From: Campanula takesimana
Lineage: Eukaryota; Streptophyta; Magnoliopsida; Asterales; Campanulaceae
DNA: 64,000 nt
Direction of reading: 5' to 3'
NCBI GenBank assembly: GCA_026119855.1
Contig: JAOWBW010000388.1
Coordinates: 744,001-808,000, forward strand
The notes below the pieces were generated by a model, which was not told where the DNA came from, searched no databases, and was given only the letters and a program-made list of their open reading frames with translations. Below are positions 41,852 to 52,400 of the stretch, piece by piece. The position numbers were made by a program, and so were the translations under genes. Numbering within the stretch: position 1 is the stretch's first letter; each line of letters starts with the position of its first letter.

Positions 41852-42156
41852 GTGGTATCAGAGCCCCGTTCATGTTGATTAATTCAATACTTGGATCATG
41901 TTATGTGTATATAAATTATTTATGTGCCTTGCATGATATGAATATTGAATATATGATGCTTATGTGTTTTGTGATTTTATGTGGTTTATTGTTTTGCAAC
42001 TTTAATCGCACGATTCAATCGCAATAAAAATTATGGTGGATTCTGAATTATTTCGATTATTGATTTTTGATTGGATCAAAGTTTTAATAATCGGGGAAAA
42101 ATAATTTTGAGACAAAAATTTTCGAACTTTAAAAATTCTGTATCATTCTGGCTATT

Positions 42157-42196
42157 CAGGCGCCCGCTCGCTGATGACCAGGCGGGCGCTCGGTGG
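42157..42196 (+). repeat. Inverted pair of GCGGGCGC motifs in the copia II leader
   Basis: CAGGCGCCCGCTCG (42157-42170) and CCAGGCGGGCGCTCGG (42178-42193). The GCGCCCGC and GCGGGCGC cores are perfect complements separated by about 20 bases, so the leader RNA could form a very stable stem. It lies about 300 bases after the primer-binding site, where packaging and dimerisation signals commonly lie in LTR retroelements. Confidence 0.7.
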
Positions 42197-42199
42197 TCA

Positions 42200-43404
42200 A
42201 AATTTGTTCTGATTTTGGTTAAAATCTGAATATGGAATTTTCGACAAATTCGACAAAACCAGTAACAGAACCAGTCCAGACTTGCTGATCTGGAATGGGT
42301 TTTGGGTAGTTGGTTTGTGTGTGGATTTTGGGGTTTGATTTTCCTATTTGTTTTAGTCTTGTGATTCCTAGATTGGTTCAAGTTTTGGATGGCTAATCTG
42401 CGTTCATCGAGATTGTGTTTCCCAAAATTGATCGCAATCAAAGTTTCAAAGATAAAACGAAGTTAGAATTATGAAGAGTTCATAATTGCTAAAATTCAGA
42501 AACAAAGTTCTTGATTCAATGATTGGAGATCCATGTGGAATTGTGAATGCAATTGGCCTACGTTCATCGAGACCATCTATTGCTTAGTTTTGGCCACATG
42601 GACTACTTTCTTGGTTTCTTGAATTAGTGCGGGATTGTGGTTGCCTTATGGCTTAGTTCGACCGCACGTCTTGTTGTCTTGATTTGGAGATAATAACCGA
42701 AGTTGAAATAGTTTCATCCTCATAATTATAGAGAAACTAATGACACATAAATATCATGCTTAAATTAATGGAGATTAATTTAGTGGCTAAACTTGATGTG
42801 TAACATGTTTATATAATGTGATCATAAATGTGTTATATGCTATATGTGATGAACCTTCAAAGAAAGTTTTAAGTCCTTATTTGCCATGCCATGATTAAAA
42901 CACTTGTTTATATATGGGTGATTTTGATGTGGGTTCGCCTCTGCGAAGTGCATTGATTTTATTCATGTATGAGCAAGATGAGGTTCATTAATTTTATGTG
43001 GGCTTGCCTCCGCAAGGTGCATTAAATTGAATGGTTCCTATGCGTTTAAAATGGTTGGACTTAATTAGGCGTCAAAACGGTTTTGGGCCTAGGCAAAAGA
43101 TGAGATTAAACGTGCTTTTTGAAATTGGATTTCTCAAAGAATCTCATAAAAGGATCTAAGAATCATATGGGATATGATTGACATGATTGTCTACCTAATT
43201 AATTTATTTTTGAGCGGTCCGCCTCCGTGGACTCAAAAGTTAAATTAAAGTTGGATCTTAGCCCGATTAAATTATATTATACATTGGATGTATATGAAGG
43301 TTATATAATTTAGTGGGAGTATTTTGTTTGAAAAATACATTATTTATCTCTTTAATGAAAATTGGTACTTATTAAATTTTGGAAATTTTGCATATTTGTA
43401 GATA
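42200..43404 (+). other. Long non-coding leader of copia II
   Basis: No substantial coding frame. The phrase cgttcatcgagat (42402-42414) / cgttcatcgagaccat (42560-42575) and gggttcgcctctgcgaag / ggcttgcctccgcaagg are locally repeated. It precedes the gag ATG at 43405. Confidence 0.6.
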
Positions 43405-45264
43405 ATGACTAATAACACTCAATCAATGTCGTTGCGATCGATCCTTGAGAAGGATAAGCTTGAAGAGAATGGTACTAACTTTATGGATTGGATCCATAGC
43501 ATAAGAATCGTTCTTAGGCAAGAAGATAAGTTGTACATTCTCGATGGGCCTCTCCCTGCTGAACCACCGCCTACTGCCCCTAGGGTAGAAAGGGACAATT
43601 ACAAGAAACATCGTAATGATTCTAGAGATGTAAGTTGTCTCATGCTTGCTGCTATGTGTTCAAAACTCCAACAAAGTTTGGAACATTTGGAAGCCTATGA
43701 GATAGGCGTGGAGTTGAGAACCATGTTCCAAGAGCAAGCTAGGCAAGAGAGGTACAAGACCATTGTTGCATTCACTACTAGTAAAATGAATGAAGGGCAA
43801 CAAGTGAGTCCTCACTTTCTTAAAATGAAAGGTTATGTAGAGCACCTTGAGAAACTTGGCTATCCAATCCCATTGGAGCTAGCCACGGATCTCATTCTTA
43901 ATTCATTGCCTAAAAGTTATAATCAGTTTGTGATGAATTATAACATGCATGGAATGGATAAGAATCTCTCTGAGTTGCATGGGATGCTCAAAACTGCAGA
44001 GATGAAAATTGTGGAAAAATGTTCTCCCGTGCTCTTGGTTCATGATGGGAAGAAGGCTAGTGCCAAAGGAAAGGGTAAGAAAGTTGTCAAACCCAAAATA
44101 AGCAAGGCTTCTGAGGCAAAACCTGATTCACAAAAGGATGCAATCTGTTTCCATTGTCAAGAAATTGGTCATTGGAAACGTAATTGCAAGGCTTTCTTGG
44201 AAGAGCAAAAGAAGAAGAAGGGCAGCAAGGCTGCGTCGACTTCAGGTATCTATATGATAGATATTCTCCTTTCTACCACTGATTCTTGGGTATTGGATAC
44301 CGGATGTGGTTCTCACATTTGTCTAAATGTGCAGGGACTAAAGAATAGGAGACTGCTTAAAGAAGGTGAAGTAGATCTACGCGTGGGGAATGGAGCAAGA
44401 GTTGTTGCATTAGCCGTAGTGACTTATGAAGTCACTTTACCTTCCGGATTAATTCTTGTTTTGAACAATTGTTATTATGCTCCGGATTTAAGCAGAAATA
44501 TTATTTCAATTTCTTGTTTGGATAATGAAGGTTTTAAGTTTCTTATTGAGAATAAGAAATTTTCTATTTACTTAAATGATGTGCTTTATGGTATTGCTAA
44601 TTCATTTAATGGCCTTTATATCTTGGATGTCAAGAATGAAAATAATGACAATGTCTATCATGTAAACAAGAAATCTAAACCTAATGATGTAAATCATACC
44701 TATTTATGGCATTGCCGTCTTGGTCATATTAATGAGAAGCGTATCTCAAAACTCCATGGGGACGGACTTTTAGGTTCATGTGTCCTCGAGTCATATGATA
44801 CTTGTGAGTCGTGTCTTCTTGGAAAAATGACTAAGACACCTTTTACCAAGTTGGGTGAAAGGGCAAGCGACTTATTGGGGTTGATACATTCCGATGTATG
44901 CGGACCATTAAGTAGCAATGCTAGGGGAGGATTTCAATACTTCATAACCTTCACTGATGATTATAGTAGATTTGGGTATGTTTACCTAATGAAACATAAA
45001 AGTGAAGCATTTGAGATATTTAGAATATTTCAAAATGAAGTAGAAAAACAACTTGGCAAAAGTATAAAAGCGCTTCGATCAGATCGAGGTGGAGAATACT
45101 TAAGTCAAGAATTTGTTGATCATCTAAAGAATTGTGGAATAGTTTCACAATTGACTCCACCCGGAACACCACAATGGAATGGTGTGTCTGAGAGGAGGAA
45201 TCGGACTTTGTTAGACATGGTTCGATCAATGATGAGTCAAGTTGATCTTTCAATATCCTTTTAG
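43405..45264 (+). CDS. gag-pol: Copia II Gag-protease-integrase (619 residues)
   Basis: ATG in gataATGACT. Gag domain from residue 1 (SLRSILEKDKLEENGTNFMDW; LNSLPKSYNQFVMNY). CCHC knuckle CFHCQEIGHWKRNC at about residue 249; protease WVLDTGCGSHIC at about 296. Pre-integrase finger YLWHCRLGHI...CESCLLGK. Integrase core with D in HSDVCGPL, D in RSDRGGEYLS and E in VSERRNRTLLDM. The frame stops at TAG 45262-45264 where relatives have Trp before GYALETA; a single G-to-A change explains it. Gag forms the particle, protease matures it, integrase inserts the cDNA. Confidence 0.9.
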   Translation: MTNNTQSMSLRSILEKDKLEENGTNFMDWIHSIRIVLRQEDKLYILDGPLPAEPPPTAPRVERDNYKKHRNDSRDVSCLMLAAMCSKLQQSLEHLEAYEIGVELRTMFQEQARQERYKTIVAFTTSKMNEGQQVSPHFLKMKGYVEHLEKLGYPIPLELATDLILNSLPKSYNQFVMNYNMHGMDKNLSELHGMLKTAEMKIVEKCSPVLLVHDGKKASAKGKGKKVVKPKISKASEAKPDSQKDAICFHCQEIGHWKRNCKAFLEEQKKKKGSKAASTSGIYMIDILLSTTDSWVLDTGCGSHICLNVQGLKNRRLLKEGEVDLRVGNGARVVALAVVTYEVTLPSGLILVLNNCYYAPDLSRNIISISCLDNEGFKFLIENKKFSIYLNDVLYGIANSFNGLYILDVKNENNDNVYHVNKKSKPNDVNHTYLWHCRLGHINEKRISKLHGDGLLGSCVLESYDTCESCLLGKMTKTPFTKLGERASDLLGLIHSDVCGPLSSNARGGFQYFITFTDDYSRFGYVYLMKHKSEAFEIFRIFQNEVEKQLGKSIKALRSDRGGEYLSQEFVDHLKNCGIVSQLTPPGTPQWNGVSERRNRTLLDMVRSMMSQVDLSISF

Positions 45265-45791
45265 GGTTACGCCCTAGAAACCGCTACTTTCACACTAAAT
45301 CGTGTTCCAACTAAATCGGTTCAAAAGACTCCATATGAGATGTGGAGCGGAAAGAAGCCTTGTCTGTCTTTCATAAAGATTTGGGGTTGCGAAGCTTTTG
45401 TCAAAAGACTTGTCTCAGACAAACTTGCACACAAATCTGATAAATGTATTTTCGTGGGAGAGGATATTACTTTTACAACCGTGAGGACAACAAAGTGTTT
45501 GTTGCCCGAACTGGTGTCTTTCTAGAGAAAGAGTTTCTCTCCAAAGAAATCAGTGGGAGTAAAATAAATCTTGAAGAAATTCGAGACCCAGAAAATAACA
45601 TGGAACCAATAGTGGAACATGAACAAGAACCACAAGGAGTTGTGGAACCTGTTCAAAATACACAAGCAACTCGCAGATCTAGTAGGTTACAATCCGAGCC
45701 CGAGAGATATGGATTTCTCGTAACGGATAGTAATGAGGTAGAAATCATTGAGAGAACCGTCAACCTACCAAGAGGCGATGTCTTCTCCTGA
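45265..45791 (+). pseudogene. pol: Copia II integrase C-terminus and linker, frame-changed
   Basis: The original frame continues after the stop (GYALETATFTLNRVP, YEMWSGKKPCLSFIKIWGC). Near 45460 a short deletion removes the FVGYP-type block and shifts the frame, so YYFYNREDNKVFVARTGVF and the linker are read one base off. The shift is undone near 45760, where SEPSTYQEAM-type sequence returns. This deletion alone would destroy the polyprotein. Confidence 0.8.
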
Positions 45792-46398
45792 TTCGGACAA
45801 GTGGCTTGGAGCCATGGAATCCGAACTGCAATCCGTGCAAGACAATCAAGTTTGGAATTTGATTGATGCGCCCGAAGGTGTAAAAACCATAGGATGCAAA
45901 TGGGTCTTCAAGAAGAAGACTGACATGGATGGGAAGGTGCATACTTACAAAGCTAGGCTTGTAGCGAAGGGTTATAGGCAGGTTCATGGTATTGACTATG
46001 ATGAGACCTTTTCACCCGTAGCAATGATCAAGTCTATAAGAATTTTGCTTGCCATTTCCGCATATCATGACTATGAAATATGGCAGATGGACGTCAAAAC
46101 CGCTTTCCTAAATGGAAAACTCCAAGAGGATGTGTATATGACACAACCAGAAGGTTTTGAACAAGATTCTAAAGTATGCAAATTGCAGAGATCTATCTAT
46201 GGATTGAAGCAAGCTTCAAGGAGTTGGAATCTCCGTTTTGATGAATCGGTCAAAGAGTTTGGTTTCATCAAAAACGAGGATGAACCTTGTGTATACAAGA
46301 AGATTAGTGGGAGCATAGTGCTATTCCTTATTTTATATGTGGATGACATATTGCTCATTGGAAACGATATTCCTACACTTCAGTCTGTGAAGACTTAG
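45748..46398 (+). pseudogene. pol: Copia II reverse transcriptase
   Basis: RT motifs in order: TIGCKWVFKKKTDMDGK, YKARLVAKGYRQ, DYDETFSPVAMIKSIR, QMDVKTAFLNGKLQEDV, YGLKQASRSWNLRF and catalytic LYVDDILLIGND. The frame stops at TAG 46396-46398 in SVKT-stop-LGKCFAMKDMG, where relatives have Trp. This is another G-to-A type TGG-to-TAG change, like the one at 45262. The RT catalytic motifs themselves look intact. Confidence 0.88.
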
Positions 46399-46416
46399 TT
46401 AGGAAAGTGCTTCGCA

Positions 46417-47328
46417 ATGAAAGATATGGGTGAAGCCGCATATATTCTTGGCATTAAGATCTATAGAGATAGATCAAGGAGGCTACTTGGTTTAAGCCAA
46501 AGTACATACATTGACAAGGTCATTAGAAGATTCCGTATGGAAAATTCCAAGAGAGGTACCTTGCCCGTGTTACATGGAGTTTCTCTAAGCAAGACTCAAT
46601 GCCCTAAGACAAACGATGAGCGTGAGAAAATGAATGATGTTCCATATGCTTCGGCAATTGGGTCCATCATGTATGCCATGATTTGTACTAGGCCGGATGT
46701 ATCTTATGCTTTGAGCATGACAAGTAGATACCAATCCGACCCTGGCGAAAATCACTGGATAGCTGTAAAAGTGATTCTTAAGTACTTGAGAAGAACTAAA
46801 GACTCGTTTTTGGTCTATGGAGGAATGGAAGATGATCTCGTTGTAAATACTTACACGGATGCAAGCTTCCAAACCGACAAAGATGATAGCCGATCGCAAT
46901 CGGGTTTTGTGTTTATGTTAAATGGTGGAGCTGTAAGCTGGAAGAGTTCCAAGCAAAGTACAACCGCTGATTCTACAACAGAAGCTGAGTATATTGCTGC
47001 ATCGGATGCTGCAAAGGAAGCTGTTTGGATTAAGAAGTTCATAACCGAACTTGAAGTGGTTCCTAGTATTGCTAGTCCAATAGACCTTTATTGCGATAAT
47101 AATGGTGCTATTGCTCAAGCAAAGGAACCAAGAGCACATCAGAAATCCAAACACATACTTAGACATTTTCATATCATTCGAAAGATCGTTGATAGGGGAG
47201 ACATAAATATATGCAGAGTACCTACTGATGACAATGTTGCGGACCCGCTAACAAAGGGACTTCCACAAGCTAAACATGATGGTCATGTTAGGTCCATGGG
47301 TATTAGATACATGGGAGATTGGGCCTAG
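46417..47328 (+). CDS. pol: Copia II RT tail and RNase H
   Basis: Starts at internal MKDMGEAAYILGIKIYRD in the same frame as the RT and continues through SAIGSIMYAMICTRPDVSYA. RNase H follows with NTYTDASFQTDKDDS, SGFVFMLNGGAVSWKSSKQ, TTEAEYIAASDA, DLYCDNNGAIAQAKEP and HQKSKHILRHFHIIR, ending in a PLTKGLPQ motif and stop at 47326-47328. All RNase H acidic positions appear present. It would only be translated by readthrough of the upstream stop. Confidence 0.88.
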   Translation: MKDMGEAAYILGIKIYRDRSRRLLGLSQSTYIDKVIRRFRMENSKRGTLPVLHGVSLSKTQCPKTNDEREKMNDVPYASAIGSIMYAMICTRPDVSYALSMTSRYQSDPGENHWIAVKVILKYLRRTKDSFLVYGGMEDDLVVNTYTDASFQTDKDDSRSQSGFVFMLNGGAVSWKSSKQSTTADSTTEAEYIAASDAAKEAVWIKKFITELEVVPSIASPIDLYCDNNGAIAQAKEPRAHQKSKHILRHFHIIRKIVDRGDINICRVPTDDNVADPLTKGLPQAKHDGHVRSMGIRYMGDWA

Positions 47329-47342
47329 GGAAAGTGGGAGAT

Positions 47343-48851
47343 TGTTGGTAGTGGTGCCCTAGGCACGTTTAATAAACGTTGTAATTGTTATCATTTATTT
47401 CATATCAATAAAAGAGATGTTTTGATTATTATTGTTGTTCATGTTTACTTATAATAATCCCCGTCCCTAGTACTTATTAAGCACTAGTATAAAGGCTAAA
47501 TGATCATGTTAGATTTATGGGTACTTGTTTGGAACAAGGTACTGGACATGACCCGCTGTATGAGATTTATGTCATGGTCTATGTCATACATATATCTCAT
47601 ATTAGTTATGTCATTTGAATCCTTAGACATGAAGTTATTATTGTCTTCCACTTGATGAACATTGTGTTTGACATATTCAAAAGCTACCTTAACACGGTAG
47701 TTATAAAGGGTATGATCGGCATAATCGGATTCCCGTTGGGAAGAATAATAAGCTAAATGGATTTGTCCCTCCACGGAGAGATGTCAAGCTTGGGCCCCTC
47801 GAAGGAATGATGTTGATGAAATGTTCGGCCGAACTCAAATGGATTGATTAGATCAATAGCATCTGAATTATCAACATATTCGGGATCGAGAAAGTATTGA
47901 ACAAAACAAGTTGACTGTTTGACCATGACTTGTGTTCAATGACATCGTGGACAAAAGGATTGTGACATATTTTAAAGGAATGCGAACTTGTATCTAGTTA
48001 TACTATTTGGGTAGGTATGACGGTTTGCTAGAACCTAATCATATCTTATGGGATCATGTTTGAGCCCATTGCCAACTTAGTATAATCCTAGAGGGTCACA
48101 CACAATAGAACGAATCTTAAATAAGAGGACTATATTGAAATTTAGGGTCGAAGGACCTCAAGGGAATTTCTTGAATTATTCTGGGCCTCCTGGTCAACCA
48201 AGCGGGCGCTTGGGTTGAACCAGGCGGGCGCCTGAATAAGCCGGAAAAGGCCTTGACCTTCTGCCCAAATGAGCGGGCGCTCGGGGGGTACCAGGCGGGC
48301 GCCCGGTATGCCGACTGGAAATTTCCTAATTCGATTAGGAAAGGTTTTTGGCATAAGATTTCTATTTGGAATAAGTCTTAATTGTGTATAAAAACCCCAA
48401 TTCGGCCAGACCATATTTACCAGTGCTTTTATGAGTCTCAAAGAGTTTGAGAGAGAGATTTTATTTTGTTCTAAGATATCATTGATTGAGGAACAAAATA
48501 ATTCACAAATAAATTCCATTTAGTTCTTTATTATATTGTGAAAGTGTGTTTCATAATATTGGTCTAGCAACCAAGATCAAAGAAGCTCCTTTGATATTCG
48601 TTCGAAGTGTGGATACCGCTAGAGGGTGAAAATCATCATCTTCAAAGTTCGTGTTCAAGCTTTGTGATCGTGATCAAGTCTTCAAATCTCCACCAAAGAC
48701 CAAGAGAAAACTTTGATAGCCATCAAGGGTTAGTTCATCCTTTATTTATTATGTTGTATTTGATTTAATTATATGAGCGGATCCATGGCTTTGGGTTTCT
48801 TAAAATTTTAATTGCTATATTCCGCTGCGCATGTTACTTGGAAACCCAACA
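47343..48851 (+). repeat. 3' LTR of copia II
   Basis: Follows aaagtgggagat. It keeps the GCGGGCGC motif intact at 48201-48210 (agcgggcgct), where the 5' LTR has agaaggcgct. Other motif units at 48221-48234, 48271-48284 and 48291-48306. Confidence 0.92.
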
Positions 48852-49267
48852 AATATTTGTACCCAAAAGGAGAGAGATAGGATATCAAGAGAGAGCACAA
48901 AATAGTGTGTAGGAGGGGGCCGGGGGTCTAGAAGAGCCATGGGGGGCGATCCTACAACCCGGCCATAATCATATTGTTTGTGTGTTCTTGGGGAGAGATA
49001 ATAATATGTAGGAGAAGGTTGTTCATGGAGAGTTGCTATGCTAGATCTGAGTGAGTGCATATGTAAATTGTAACAATCAACATATTATTATAGTGATATC
49101 CTGGCTTGGGGCCTCCGGATGTAGCCACATGTGGGTGGTGAACCGGGTTAACAAATCATGGTGTTCTTGTTCTTCCATATTATTATTTCATGTGTTGATT
49201 ATTTTCTCCATATTGATGACTGCTAGTATGGGCTAGCGGATGCGGAGATCCCCCCAATTCCCCAACA

Positions 49268-49474
49268 ACTGGTATCAGAGCTTTGGTTAGAGATCTAGGG
49301 GAGATCCAAGGTGAAGAAAAGCGACAACAGATTTTCTTGCAGCGCACGTGCAGAATTCGTGCAATGCACGTGCAAGCTTGGTGGAGCGCACGTGCAGATA
49401 TCATGCAGTGCAGATTCTTCATGTGGAAGACGTGCAGGGATCTGAGAGCTTCTAGGGTTTATGGTTGAAGCAAG
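49268..49474 (+). other. TE-III primer-binding site and GC-rich leader
   Basis: TGGTATCAGAGC at 49270-49281, then three GCACGTGC palindromes (49344-49351, 49366-49373, 49388-49395) with cgtgcag words between them and another at 49430. The leader is cut at 49475 by the 4.5 kb insertion (gcaag duplication). Confidence 0.75.
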
Positions 49475-52400
49475 TGTAATGATCATGAATTTTCGAAATA
49501 CCATGATCATTAGTTTTAATTATTCAAATATAACTAAGAGTCAAAATTGAGTATATTGACTTGTGTGTGTGTGTGAAACATGACAAGTGATAAGTTGTAA
49601 TGTGGACTTGAGGTGCTAAGTGTACCTAATGTGAATTTTGATATAAAATATGTTATGATAAAATATATGTTGATACGTGAAAATGCTTAAGACTTCTCAT
49701 TGTGTGCTTATATTATGTTGAATAAAAACTTGGAATGAACTTACATGAGCGTGAATGTGTTTATGATATTTATAAGATATTATACTATAAAGAGAAGCTA
49801 ATGTACGTATTGTAGCATCTGATAAAGAATAAAATGTGTTTATGGAGAATTGATAGCCTTTTTTAAAGGCTTAATGAGTATTGGAACAATGGTACAAGGT
49901 AATTGAATTGGCTTGAGTTGTGGAGTATGAGTTTGAGACTCATTTTCTTTCTGAATCATTCTTTATTTTTAATAATTGGAGAAGTTTATTTGGCGTTGAA
50001 AGGAAATTGTTTGAAATAATCTGATGTGCAAGTAAATTAAGGAAACTTATAAGATACTATATAGGAATGATTAACTTTGAGTTGACTTTTGTTGACCCGT
50101 GATGGACTTTGTTTGAACTACTTTGACCTCGAGGGAAAAATATTCATTTTGTTTAAAATCAGACTCTTTGAAATTCTATAATGTTTAATTGAAATTCTTG
50201 TGAATTACTTTGAGTTTATGGAATTTATTTGAATTTATTTTAAAATATTCAATGTTGTTGTTAACGTTTTGGTCAACAAGGGCAAAACAATCCAGATATT
50301 TGTTTTATAACTCGCTGTAGTGTTTGTGAAACCATTGGTCTTAAATCATTGGCACGGCCTTTGCCCAATTTCTTGTTGAAATTCCCTAAAATCCATATGA
50401 TTTGACTTGTTAGTTTCAAATTGAGATAAAAAAAATATATATTTTAAATTGATAATTTTGATAGGTAAATGTTGATTTAATATTTTAATGTATTTTATGT
50501 AAATATGAATTATTTTCATAACTTTCATATTTGACTGTTTAGCCTTTACCGTTAGTCTCTGTTAGTTCCGTTAACTTTGTTTATCAAAAGTTAACTGAAG
50601 ATTAGTGATTAGTAATAAGTAATCCTAAATTAATGAAAATAATGTTGATTGATAATATAATCTTGCTTATAGTGGTATTTGAGGGGTAATTAGCCTAGTT
50701 TAGTTAACTAAAGTTAACTTGACTTCACCTAATTCCATTAAATTAGAAATAACAAGGTAGTGACACCTCCTAGTTAATTTTGTGGGTATATATAAATACC
50801 CAAATGGCTATAGCATCCCACAAATTTTCTCATTCTACACACACGTATTCACACAGTAAGCCCTAGGTAGAGAGAAGTTGAAGCTCTTTGTCAAAATTGA
50901 AGTTTTCTTCAACCAATTTCAAGATCTTGTCTTCACCAAAGTTGTTCTACTCCTCAAAAACAACAAGTAGAGCCAAAGAAATCAAAGTTTAATTGGTTGA
51001 AAATCTTCAATAGGTAAGAAACATAAATTATGTATGGTTTCTTCATCTTTATGAATTTATGTTTTGAACTTGAAAAGGAGATAGTTATGAAAAATTAGTG
51101 GTTCTAGTTGTGTTTGGTAATTTTTGTGTGAACATATGTGTAAGATGAGTGTGATTTTGATTCTCTTTTGATGACTATGTGTATATGTGTATGGTTGAAT
51201 GTGATGGGTTAATAGTTTTCATGAAATTTTATTCTCAATTTTGGTCTTTCTCAATCTTTAACATGGAAATATTGTGTGTATGTGTTTATGTGTTAATGCT
51301 TTGGGATAATTGATCTTTGATATGAAGGAATTAGATCAAATTTGGGGCTGATTTGGATAGGTTCTAGAGGTTGAAGAAGGTGAAATCCCGAATCTACAGT
51401 TTGGTCACTGTACTTTCAGCTTTTTGTCAAGAACTTGAAACCTTCATAACTTGTTCATTTTTAATTGGAATTGGGTGATTTTTTGCTCTATCTTGACTAA
51501 TTTTTCGAGATCTTTCTAATGGAATTAATTTTAGAAGCTAAAGAGTTATGAAAGTTTCTCAGAAAGTCAGTATTTATAGGAGTACATCGGAGATGGACTT
51601 GAAAGTTGATTGAATTTAAGAAATTCATAGTTAATTCATCCGTACTCGGAACTTAGTGATTCTTTAGTCTAAATTGGGTATTTTTCTATGAAGTTATCAA
51701 ATATCATATTTTTACTTCAATAAAAATTTTGTACTAATCCCAGAAAATCTATTTTTACAGTAATTCATTGTAAATAACTTGGAAGTCGGTTAATCTTTAT
51801 AAATCCGTAATTAATTCACCCGGACTCAGAATCGAGTGATTCTTTGGTCTAAACTGGGTGTTTTTCAGAGACCTTTCCAATATATTTAGTTTCTTAATTT
51901 GAATAATTATTGATTTTCCCCAGAATTTCTGTCTCGTTGATGTGGCGTTGAACTTGTGTAACATGACATTAATGTGATTTTGAGTTGGCCTTGACTTAAG
52001 TTTTCTTATGTGTTTATTATGATTAGAAAATGTTCTTGGTGAGTAGTTTTATTCTATAATTGAATATGTGATATATGACAAATGTATTACATGGTGGAGT
52101 TCTATGTGAATTGTGTATTTAAAAGTTATGAAATTGCGATTTTGAGTTATAGTTTTGTTGAATACCTATTTATAAGTATTCTTATAAAAGAACTTCCATC
52201 TAGTCTTGGGTGATTAAGTTATCGTGAATGATATTGATGGTTAAAGTCTTTAAATGATATAGAATGGATCTTAAAGTGATAAGATGAATGAAATAAAGGA
52301 TTATGGAGAGCAGATGAGTTAGGATAAAAGTGGTGGTTGTTTGTATTATATTTATGATAGAAGGATGTTACATGTATTGATATTATTGGTAAATTGTATA

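Larger units (their letters stand above)
40332..48851 (+). mobile_element. Complete Ty1/copia retrotransposon (copia II)
   Basis: 8,520 bp inserted in the TE-III left LTR with target duplication aatat (40327-40331, 48852-48856). LTRs of 1,520 and 1,509 bp differ at roughly 20 positions by eye plus a 10 bp duplication (tgatcatgag) near 40490. Primer-binding site TGGTATCAGAGC at 41853-41864; polypurine aaagtgggagat just before 47343. A long leader (41865-43404) precedes gag-pol. It is young by LTR similarity but carries two nonsense codons and a small frame-changing deletion. Confidence 0.93.
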
